Of a stretch of 9,301 bases of DNA, positions 1 through 5,653 are shown one piece after another. The notes under the pieces were generated by a model that saw only the letters and a program-made list of their open reading frames with translations, searched no databases and had not been told where the DNA came from. The position numbers and the translations under genes are program-made. Numbering within the stretch: the first letter of the stretch is position 1; every line of letters starts with the position of its first letter. This DNA is from Ponticaulis sp. (lineage in GTDB: Bacteria; Pseudomonadota; Alphaproteobacteria; Caulobacterales; Hyphomonadaceae): assembly GCA_002699325.1 (NCBI GenBank), contig PABS01000030.1, positions 43,736 through 53,036 on the forward strand. The letters run 5' to 3'.

Positions 1-236
1 GCGAAGGCCACACCGATTCGAATACCGGTAAAGCTGCCGGGTCCGACACAAACTGCGATCTGATCGAGCTTGTGGAGCTCGACATCTGCCTGTCTCGCCA
101 CTTCGGCGACAATGCGCGGCAAATGTTCGTCCTGTCCGCGGCGCATTGGCTCTGAGAGCTCGGCCAGGCAGGTTTCGCCGCGCAGAAGGGCCGCGGCGCA
201 AGCAGGCCCCGCCGTATGAATGCCCAGCGTGAGCAT
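1..236 (-). CDS. tsaB: TsaB, tRNA t6A threonylcarbamoyl transfer complex subunit (5' part, cut by window edge)
   Basis: TsaB is the non-catalytic ASKHA-fold partner of TsaD in the cytoplasmic complex that makes N6-threonylcarbamoyladenosine at position 37 of ANN-decoding tRNAs. Only the first 78 codons are present; the gene runs off the low-coordinate edge. The strongest signature is GPGSFTGIRIG at residues 65-75, the hallmark TsaB motif, preceded by a predicted helix and the LDQIAV strand (57-62). The N-terminus reads MLTLGIHTAG. Most relatives have Asp-Thr (IDT) where this one has His7-Thr8, and the usual HAE near residue 36 is QDE. The ATG lies two bases after the TGA of the upstream nitroreductase, with no clear Shine-Dalgarno, so translation is probably coupled. 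The identity rests on the motif and on the position near nifU, where tsaB sits in related genomes as I remember them. Only the missing C-terminal part is unassessed. Confidence 0.9.
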   Translation of the reverse strand, partial: MLTLGIHTAGPACAAALLRGETCLAELSEPMRRGQDEHLPRIVAEVARQADVELHKLDQIAVCVGPGSFTGIRIGVAF

Positions 237-238
237 GC

Positions 239-841
239 TCAGAGGATTTTGCAGGCCGTATCAAAGGCAAGGCGTGGAGACCGGGGTTTCGGCGAACCCG
301 GCACACCATAGGCAAGATTGCAGATGAAATTGGAGGTCCAGTTTTCCATCTCCGGATCGTTTCGGAAAAACTCCTTATCGACGCCGTTCTGGTCGAAACC
401 CGACATCGGGCCGCAATCAAGGCCCATGGCGCGTGCCGCAATCATGAAATAAGCACCCTGAAGCGATCCGTTGCGGAAGGCGTTCTCCGCACGTTTCTGC
501 GGATCGCTAAACCAGTCCTTGGCTCCCGGATTGTGCGGAAAAAGCTCTGGAATCTTCTCATGAAACTCCAGGTCATGAGCGATGATGACCGTCCACGGCG
601 CTTCGATCGTCTTCTCGCGATTGCCTTCAGACATATGCGGTGCGAGGCGCTCTTTCGCGGCTTCAGACCGGATAAAGAGAAAACGGGCCGGGCAGCAGTT
701 TGCGCTGGTCGGACCAAACTTCATCAGGTCGTAAGTGTCCTTGATGAGCTTCTCAGGAATGTCCTTTTCCTGCCACTCGCTATAGGAGCGGGCCTCGGTG
801 AAGATCTGCTTCAGGCTGTCTGTTGGCAGCGGTTCGGACAT
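239..841 (-). CDS. RutE/HadB-like FMN nitroreductase family protein (putative malonic semialdehyde reductase)
   Basis: A 200-residue nitroreductase-fold flavoprotein, expected to bind FMN, work as a cytoplasmic dimer and use NAD(P)H. It resembles E. coli RutE, which reduces malonic semialdehyde to 3-hydroxypropionate during pyrimidine breakdown. Shared blocks are EARSYSEW (16-23), GPTSANCCPAR (43-53), the AFRNGSLQGAY stretch (121-131) and GLDCGPMSGFD (140-150), and the length fits RutE (about 196 residues). The start is supported by a GGAG sequence at 849-852, seven bases before the ATG. It follows nifU by 26 bases and precedes tsaB by two. No other rut gene is visible, so a role in uracil degradation is not supported by context. 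A general quinone, aldehyde or nitro-compound reductase role is equally possible. Family assignment is secure; substrate is inference. Confidence 0.9.
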   Translation of the reverse strand: MSEPLPTDSLKQIFTEARSYSEWQEKDIPEKLIKDTYDLMKFGPTSANCCPARFLFIRSEAAKERLAPHMSEGNREKTIEAPWTVIIAHDLEFHEKIPELFPHNPGAKDWFSDPQKRAENAFRNGSLQGAYFMIAARAMGLDCGPMSGFDQNGVDKEFFRNDPEMENWTSNFICNLAYGVPGSPKPRSPRLAFDTACKIL

Positions 842-848
842 CTTTATT

Positions 849-852
849 CTCC
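849..852 (-). promoter_or_regulatory. Shine-Dalgarno of the nitroreductase gene
   Basis: GGAG on the minus strand, seven bases upstream of the ATG at 841-839. It supports that ATG as the start and lies in the 26-base gap after the nifU stop. Confidence 0.6.
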
Positions 853-867
853 GGTTTGAATATGAAA

Positions 868-1440
868 TCAGAGGGCAGCTTCGACGCCGGTGACTTCTGG
901 CACATAGTGGCGAAGCATATTCTCAATACCCTGTTTCAGGGTCATGGTTGAGGATGGGCAGCCCGCGCATGCGCCGCGCATATGAAGTGTGACAAGACCT
1001 GTTTCAGGGTCAAACCGGTCAAACTGAATATCGCCGCCATCCTGAGCCACTGCTGGCCGAACGCGAGTTTCGATAAGTTCTTTAATCTCTGAGACGATTT
1101 CGGCGTTGTCGCCCTCATAGACGATCTCATCCTCCGCGCCTGCTTGCTGCGCGCCATCTTCAATGACAGGCAGGCCAGACGTGTAGTGGTCCATAATGGC
1201 CGCCAGCGACATGGTTTTTACATGGCGCCAGTCTGCTTCTGCCGATTTGGTGACGGAGACGAAATCGCTGCCGAGAAAAACGCGTGCGACGCCCTGAACC
1301 TCGAACAGGCGCGTGGCCAGTGGAGAGGCTTTGGCCTCTTCCTCGGATGCATAATCGAGCGTGCCTTCGCCGAGAACGTCCTGGCCTGGCAGGAATTTCA
1401 GCGTGTCAGGATTTGGCGTAGCTTCGGTCTGAATAAACAT
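868..1440 (-). CDS. NifU/Nfu1-type iron-sulfur cluster scaffold/carrier protein
   Basis: A 190-residue cytoplasmic Fe-S carrier of the Nfu1 type. Residues 1 to about 88 form the Nfu N-terminal domain, opening with MFIQTEATPNPDTLKFLPG, a very typical start. Residues about 110-185 form the NifU C-terminal domain. The cluster-binding CxxC is Cys158 and Cys161 in RGACAGCPSS, preceded by RPAVAQDGGDI. Two monomers normally share one [4Fe-4S] cluster through this motif and deliver it to target apoproteins. The gene is complete with both cysteines intact. The ATG start is preceded by a strong AAGGAGT (1451-1457). It lies 53 bases after the DUF2333-like gene and 26 before the nitroreductase. It is not a nitrogen-fixation NifU: there is no IscU-like N-terminal domain and no nif gene nearby. 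In alphaproteobacteria this Nfu is often found between trpS and tsaB, consistent with a housekeeping role. Confidence 0.95.
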   Translation of the reverse strand: MFIQTEATPNPDTLKFLPGQDVLGEGTLDYASEEEAKASPLATRLFEVQGVARVFLGSDFVSVTKSAEADWRHVKTMSLAAIMDHYTSGLPVIEDGAQQAGAEDEIVYEGDNAEIVSEIKELIETRVRPAVAQDGGDIQFDRFDPETGLVTLHMRGACAGCPSSTMTLKQGIENMLRHYVPEVTGVEAAL

Positions 1441-1442
1441 GA

Positions 1443-1483
1443 GCGGGTGAACTCCTTACTTAGAGCGTGACATGGACACCCGC
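1443..1483 (-). promoter_or_regulatory. 7-bp inverted repeat flanking the nifU Shine-Dalgarno
   Basis: In the 53-base gap before nifU, GCGGGTG (1443-1449) and CACCCGC (1477-1483) are exact inverted copies separated by 27 bases. In the mRNA the GC-rich arms could pair, leaving the Shine-Dalgarno in the loop with one arm between it and the AUG. Such an element could modulate nifU translation, but a match of this length can also occur by chance. No known Fe-S regulator site (for example an IscR-type palindrome) was recognised. Confidence 0.25.
1451..1457 (-). promoter_or_regulatory. Shine-Dalgarno of nifU (AAGGAGT)
   Basis: A seven-base AAGGAGT on the minus strand, the best ribosome-binding match in the window. 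Its GGAG ends eleven bases before the ATG at 1440-1438, slightly long spacing. It supports the nifU start and sits in the loop of a possible stem at 1443-1483. Confidence 0.65.
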
Positions 1484-1493
1484 GCGCCTGAAA

Positions 1494-2396
1494 TCAACTC
1501 TTCTGTACCAGTGGGAGGGAACCGGATGACGGTGTGCCAGCAATAAGCGTGTTGAGTGCTTCCAGCTGTGTATGCGTTTGTCCGACCAGAAATGCCAGAA
1601 CCACCACATCGTCTCCCCCAAGACTGAATGTGCCCGGCGCTGGATTGGAGACGATGAGCGGGCGCGGCTTGAGAGCCTGAGACAGTGCAGTCTGCGCTGC
1701 TGCAAAGGCGCTGCGATATCCCGGTTCCGTTATGGAGATTGCCTCGCTCGCTTTAAGAAGCGCGCCAATGGCATAAATCCGGCCCAGAACACGAAAATAG
1801 ATTTCCGTGCGTGCCGGGCTGACAGGCGCTCTGCTACCCGTTCTCGACATTCGCGCAAGATCTTCCGCGGAGCTATTGAGCAGATCAGAATAAAGACTGA
1901 TTTCCTGAGCGAACAGATCATCTCTGGATAAGTCAGAAAGCACGGCGCGGGCTTTCAGCCCGTCAAATCGGCGCATGGCTTCTATTGCGGCGCGTATGCG
2001 GCTTTCAGCTTCTTCGGATATGGCCTGAGCAAGCAGACCCGATGCCAGCATCAGGTCTCTGTCTGGTCGGGATGCATTGGCGAGCTCTGCGCGGCGTCGG
2101 GCAAACTCGGACACCACATCTGTGAGGCCGGACTGAAAGGCCGGCATTGCCGTCAGCCGCGCTTGCGGATGCCATGAGTGCCGCGCGCTGGCCCAACCCC
2201 GGTCATCCATCTCGGTCTCGAGTAGTTCAATCGCCGCACCGATGCGGGTATCAGCCCAGACGCCTTCAGGCAGATCCGAAGGAATACCGGAGGGCAGACG
2301 GTGACTGACCGCAATGCTTACTGGGTAAGCGAGCAGTAGGGCCGCAATCGCGACCCCCAGAGTTGCCCATTTCAGAATGCGCCAGAAACCCGTCAA
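1494..2396 (-). CDS. DUF2333-like membrane-anchored protein of unknown function
   Basis: A 300-residue protein with one N-terminal membrane segment at about residues 11-31 (ATLGVAIAALLLAYPVSIAV) and a mostly helical remainder predicted to face the periplasm. The pattern suggests the DUF2333 family: a membrane anchor, then PEGVWADTRIG (43-53), a Trp/His-rich SWHPQA (74-79), MPAFQSG (84-90), a helical middle (128-185), FRVLGRIYAIGALLKA (201-216), and a C-terminal part with LIVSNPAPG (247-255). I infer this from remembered family features, not from a search, so it stays tentative. The start is TTG, chosen because GGGGAG (2405-2410) lies eight bases upstream and the next in-frame ATG would remove the membrane segment. 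It follows the copper chaperone by 88 bases, the widest gap here, which contains a TATAAT. No function is known; envelope placement beside the copper chaperone hints at an envelope role. Confidence 0.8.
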   Translation of the reverse strand: MTGFWRILKWATLGVAIAALLLAYPVSIAVSHRLPSGIPSDLPEGVWADTRIGAAIELLETEMDDRGWASARHSWHPQARLTAMPAFQSGLTDVVSEFARRRAELANASRPDRDLMLASGLLAQAISEEAESRIRAAIEAMRRFDGLKARAVLSDLSRDDLFAQEISLYSDLLNSSAEDLARMSRTGSRAPVSPARTEIYFRVLGRIYAIGALLKASEAISITEPGYRSAFAAAQTALSQALKPRPLIVSNPAPGTFSLGGDDVVVLAFLVGQTHTQLEALNTLIAGTPSSGSLPLVQKS

Positions 2397-2404
2397 AGTC
2401 TTCT

Positions 2405-2410
2405 CTCCCC
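2405..2410 (-). promoter_or_regulatory. Shine-Dalgarno that selects the TTG start of the DUF2333-like gene
   Basis: GGGGAG on the minus strand, eight bases before the TTG at 2396-2394. With no in-frame ATG before the membrane segment, this site is the main support for a TTG start. Confidence 0.6.
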
Positions 2411-2467
2411 AACAAGACCATGAGCTGGAATGAGAAGGGCGACAAGAAGAACAGTTCGAATAGCCGG

Positions 2468-2473
2468 ATTATA
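2468..2473 (-). promoter_or_regulatory. Possible -10 promoter element (TATAAT)
   Basis: A perfect TATAAT on the minus strand in the 88-base gap between the copper chaperone and the DUF2333-like gene, about 71 bases before the latter's start. No convincing -35 hexamer is found 16-18 bases upstream; that position falls in the GC-rich end of the copper chaperone gene. It could be an internal operon promoter that depends on an activator, or a chance match. Confidence 0.3.
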
Positions 2474-2484
2474 CGCGTTTTTGC

Positions 2485-2973
2485 CTAGCCGGGCGCACGA
2501 ACCGTAGCCGGAAAGCTGATTTCCATCGTGTCTCCGCCAGATGCAATATCGAGCGTGATTTCGACGACATTGCCAGCTTCAAGTGGGTCGGTGACATTAA
2601 ACATCATGACGTGATAGCCGCCTGACGAGAATTCTACACTGCCATTGGCTGGCACCGACACCTTCTCGACCCGGCGCATCTTCATCATCCCATCGCTCAT
2701 GATGTGCTGATGGAGCTCGGCAGTACCAGCCTTATCAGCCGAGACGCCTACAATTTCTGCATCCCGATCTGCTGTGGATGACAGGAGGAAATAGGCGGCA
2801 GTTGTCGTCTGCCCGCCAAAAGGCTGGCGGACATATGCATCGCTAACACCGAAGGCGTCCGCTGAGAGTGGAGTTGAAGCGACCTCGCTTGCTGTCGCTT
2901 CCGGTGTCTCAGCGGGGCCACCGCAAGCCGTCAGTGCAAGTGCACCCAGGGTCATCAGGAAAATTGAGCGCAT
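2485..2973 (-). CDS. PCu(A)C-type periplasmic copper chaperone, predicted lipoprotein
   Basis: A 162-residue PCu(A)C protein. The family binds Cu(I) outside the cytoplasmic membrane and passes it to the CuA site of cytochrome c oxidase, often with SCO proteins. The binding motif is complete: His88, ten residues, Met99, twenty-one residues, His121, one residue, Met123. Extra potential ligands lie nearby (His90, Met92, Met96, Met97, Met124). The N-terminus MRSIFLMTLGALALTACGG has a lipobox, LTAC, with Cys17 as the lipidation site, followed by a Pro/Ala/Glu/Thr linker (about 20-38). Glycine after the cysteine suggests outer-membrane sorting by E. coli rules, which may not hold here. A longer in-frame reading frame begins at 3108, but the ATG at 2973 is preferred: it gives a clean signal peptide, avoids overlapping trpS and follows GGAG (2981-2984) by seven bases. 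It lies 34 bases after trpS. No SCO or oxidase gene is in view. Confidence 0.92.
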   Translation of the reverse strand: MRSIFLMTLGALALTACGGPAETPEATASEVASTPLSADAFGVSDAYVRQPFGGQTTTAAYFLLSSTADRDAEIVGVSADKAGTAELHQHIMSDGMMKMRRVEKVSVPANGSVEFSSGGYHVMMFNVTDPLEAGNVVEITLDIASGGDTMEISFPATVRAPG

Positions 2974-2980
2974 TAACTCT

Positions 2981-2984
2981 CTCC
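2981..2984 (-). promoter_or_regulatory. Shine-Dalgarno that decides the copper chaperone start
   Basis: GGAG (within GGAGAGAG) on the minus strand, seven bases before the ATG at 2973-2971, in the 34-base gap after the trpS stop. It favours this ATG over the longer frame that begins inside trpS. Confidence 0.65.
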
Positions 2985-3007
2985 AATGGGATTCTGAGGT
3001 CGGGCCG

Positions 3008-4051
3008 TCAGCCCTTGCGCCAGAAGCCGATAATATCACGCACTTCAGCCACGACAGGATTGGCAATCGCAGCCGCTTGCTCGCCGCCCTTCGCCAGTAC
3101 CTCGTCAATGGCGTCTGGCTCTGCTAGCCACTCATTGTATTGTTTCGTCACAGGCGCGAGGCTTTCGATTACCACTTCGGCGAGCGCAGGTTTGAATGCG
3201 CCGAAGCCCTGTCCGGAGAACTCATCCAGAACGGCCTGATCTTCACAGCCCTTAAGCGCGGCATAAATTCCAACAAGGTTTCGGGCTTCCGGGCGCTCGG
3301 AGAGTTCGTCCATGCTGGCAGGCAATGGCTCTGGATCTGTCTTCGCCTTTTTGATCTTCCGGGCCATGGTGTCAGCATCGTCGGTGAGATTGATGCGTGA
3401 CAGGTCTGACGGGTCAGATTTCGACATCTTCTTGGAGCCATCTTTCAGGCTCATAATCCGCGCGCCCGGACCTTTTATCAGCGGCTCCGGAAGCGGGAAG
3501 AAGCCCGGGGCATTGAACTCGCGGTTAAACCGGTCGGCAATATCGCGAGATAGCTCAAGGTGTTGCTTCTGGTCCTCGCCCACCGGCACGTGCGTGGCCT
3601 TGTAAGCCAGAATATCAGCCGCCTGCAGAACCGGGTAATCGAAAATACCCACGCTGGCGCGTTCTTTATCCTTGCCCGCTTTGTCTTTGAACTGGGTCAT
3701 GCGCTCAAGCCAGCCCATCCGCGCCACGCAGTTGAAATACCAGCAGAGCTCAGTATGGGCTGAAACCGACGACTGCGCGAAGATCACCGCGCGATCGGGT
3801 TTGAGGCCCGCTGCCAGAAAAGCTGCGGCGATCTGGCGGGTATTGTTTTTCATCTGGCCGGCGTCGTACGGCATGGTGATCGCGTGAAGGTCGACCACGC
3901 AAAACAGGCAGTCATGGCTGTCTTGCAGGGTGACAAATTTCTTCAGCGCACCAAGGTAGTTGCCGAGGTGGAGATTGCCCGTGGGCTGAACGCCTGAAAA
4001 GACGCGCTCTGGCCCGGAGTATTGAACGATTTCATCAGTCATGGCGGTCAT
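3008..4051 (-). CDS. trpS: Tryptophan--tRNA ligase (TrpRS)
   Basis: A 347-residue class I aminoacyl-tRNA synthetase that charges tRNA-Trp in the cytoplasm. The HIGH-type motif is HLGN (28-31) within [18 protein letters not shown]. The KMSKS loop is intact at 208-212 in [12 protein letters not shown]. Other family blocks are DLHAITMP (54-61), [20 protein letters not shown] (139-158) and [14 protein letters not shown] (159-172). Length is normal for bacterial TrpRS. The first ATG (4051) immediately follows the murJ TAG with no bases between. A second in-frame ATG at 4042 is equally possible, giving a protein three residues shorter. Neither has an obvious Shine-Dalgarno, so termination-reinitiation coupling with murJ is likely. 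No leader peptide or T-box is visible, and there is no room for one. Confidence 0.98.
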   Translation of the reverse strand: MTAMTDEIVQYSGPERVFSGVQPTGNLHLGNYLGALKKFVTLQDSHDCLFCVVDLHAITMPYDAGQMKNNTRQIAAAFLAAGLKPDRAVIFAQSSVSAHTELCWYFNCVARMGWLERMTQFKDKAGKDKERASVGIFDYPVLQAADILAYKATHVPVGEDQKQHLELSRDIADRFNREFNAPGFFPLPEPLIKGPGARIMSLKDGSKKMSKSDPSDLSRINLTDDADTMARKIKKAKTDPEPLPASMDELSERPEARNLVGIYAALKGCEDQAVLDEFSGQGFGAFKPALAEVVIESLAPVTKQYNEWLAEPDAIDEVLAKGGEQAAAIANPVVAEVRDIIGFWRKG

Positions 4052-5620
4052 CTAACCGCTTGCGTTGCGTCGTGCCAGACTTTTCATGTCGGTGAGACGA
4101 ACTGCCCCTGTTGCGAGGGCCGCGACGGCGTAGATTCCAATGCCAACAAGAATGAAAATGGCCGTCGTAAAGAGCTTGGAGTCGAAACCGTAATCACGGA
4201 TCAGTTCGCGCTGCTGAAGAATGAAATAAAGCGCCACGCCCATGACAGCCGTAGCGATCGAAGCCCGGACCAGCCGTGAAATCAGCACAGGGCCAGGCGT
4301 GTACCAGTCCTTTTTGATCAGCGTGCCCAATAGCAGCACCACATTCACCCAAGCTGCTGCACTGGTGGCGATGGCGAGGCCCGGAAACCCATACGCGCCA
4401 TTGGACTGGAGCCAGAAAAACAGGCCGGCGCCTAGAGTCGTATTGATACCAACAGACCAGAGGGCGAAGGCCATCGGGGTTTTCGTGTCTTCATGTGCGA
4501 AATAGGCGGGCGCAAGCACCTTGATCAGCACGAAAGCCGGGACACCCCAGGCATAGTGGAAGAGCGCAAGCCCTGAATTATTGGCGTCCGAGGTCAGAAA
4601 GGCGCCGCGTGCAAAAAATCCTTCAATCAGGAACCCCGGCGCAACCGCGAGCGCGACGGCAGCCGGCAGCGTCAGCGCCAGCGCGAGACCGATGCCTTCA
4701 TCCATGGTCTGATGACCGATGAGTCTGTCTGAAGACCGCGCCGCACGTGACAGTCGCGGAAGAATGGCAACTCCGACGGCCACACCAACCAGTCCAAGTG
4801 GAAGCTGGTAAAGCCTGTCAGCATAATAGAGCCAGGTCTTTGCCCCGACTTCGAAGCTGGCGAGGGACTGGCTGACAATAATATTGATCTGGGTTCCGCT
4901 GGCCGCGATTGTGCCGGGAATGGCAAGCGCCATGACCTTTTTGACGCCGGCTGTCATATGCGGCCAGTCGATAATATTCAGTCGCACATTCTGACGGCGC
5001 ACGCCCCAGTACAGAAGCAGAGCCTGAAGCACGCCAGCGATCAGGGTTGCAATGGCGGCGGCTTTGGATGTCGTGACGGGAGAAGTGCTCACAAAAGCAG
5101 ACGCGATCAGACAAACATTGAGAAGTGTTGGCGCGGCGGCTGAAAGGAAAAACCGCCCTGCCGAATTGAGCACGCCAGACAGAAGTGCGGCGATCGACAT
5201 GCAGGTGAGGTACGGCATTGTGATGCGGGTCAGAAGAATGGCGAGCTCAAAATTCTCCCGGTCATCGGCCTGACCGCCATGTACCAGCAGAAGGAGCCAG
5301 GGCATGGCGAACTGTGCGAGAATGGTGAGCCCCGCTGTAAACACAAACAGAACCCGTAGTGTTTCTTCGGCGATTTTCGCGGCGGCCTCAGGCCCTTCGG
5401 CTTCCAGGGTTCGCGCATAGGATGGGACAAAAGCCGAGGCAAAAGCGCCTTCAGCGAAGATCCGGCGAAACAGATTCGGGAACATGAGCGCGGTCGCCCA
5501 GGCATCGCCAATCGGACCTGCCCCAATGCGCGCCGCCAGAAGAACATCGCGCAGAAAACCCAGCATCCGGCTGACCAGAGTCAGGCTCGACTGCACAAAG
5601 GTATTACGAACCAGACTCAC
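4052..5620 (-). CDS. murJ: MurJ, lipid II flippase (MviN family)
   Basis: A 522-residue polytopic inner-membrane protein of the MOP superfamily that flips lipid II across the membrane for peptidoglycan synthesis. About 14 hydrophobic segments are spread along the whole length. The N-terminal family signature SRMLGFLRD (17-25) gives Arg18 and Arg24, and Asp39, Arg52 and Glu57 (in FAEGAFASAFVP) fall at the positions of the functionally important E. coli residues. Asp268-Arg269 in YYADRLYQLPLG correspond to the E. coli 269/270 pair. All look intact. The start codon is GTG (5620-5618), giving the canonical MSLVRN opening. A G-rich run seven bases upstream is only a weak ribosome site. It begins 33 bases after glnD and ends exactly where trpS begins. 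The glnD-murJ neighbourhood is common in proteobacteria, from memory. Confidence 0.97.
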   Translation of the reverse strand: MSLVRNTFVQSSLTLVSRMLGFLRDVLLAARIGAGPIGDAWATALMFPNLFRRIFAEGAFASAFVPSYARTLEAEGPEAAAKIAEETLRVLFVFTAGLTILAQFAMPWLLLLVHGGQADDRENFELAILLTRITMPYLTCMSIAALLSGVLNSAGRFFLSAAAPTLLNVCLIASAFVSTSPVTTSKAAAIATLIAGVLQALLLYWGVRRQNVRLNIIDWPHMTAGVKKVMALAIPGTIAASGTQINIIVSQSLASFEVGAKTWLYYADRLYQLPLGLVGVAVGVAILPRLSRAARSSDRLIGHQTMDEGIGLALALTLPAAVALAVAPGFLIEGFFARGAFLTSDANNSGLALFHYAWGVPAFVLIKVLAPAYFAHEDTKTPMAFALWSVGINTTLGAGLFFWLQSNGAYGFPGLAIATSAAAWVNVVLLLGTLIKKDWYTPGPVLISRLVRASIATAVMGVALYFILQQRELIRDYGFDSKLFTTAIFILVGIGIYAVAALATGAVRLTDMKSLARRNASG

Positions 5621-5653
5621 GCTTAGCCCCCCGAATGAAGCTTTTCTTCAGGA

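Noticed and set aside
533..859. Plus-strand and alternate-frame open frames across the window (for example 533-859, 2868-3239, 6785-7189)
   Set aside because: They lie antisense to or out of frame with genes that have clear families, and show no domain, signal or ribosome site of their own.
868..1440. Nitrogen-fixation NifU, suggested by nearby glnD
   Set aside because: It has the Nfu N-terminal domain plus one CxxC NifU domain and lacks the IscU-like and ferredoxin-like domains. It is the housekeeping Nfu type.
2974..3108. Longer N-terminus for the copper chaperone (start at 3108, overlapping trpS by 101 bases)
   Set aside because: The extra 45 residues are not family-like and bury the signal peptide. 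The ATG at 2973 has a good ribosome site and a clean lipobox.
5637..5651. Short hairpin (TGAAG / CTTCA) between glnD and murJ as a terminator
   Set aside because: The stem is only five base pairs with low GC and there is no following T-run on the transcribed strand.
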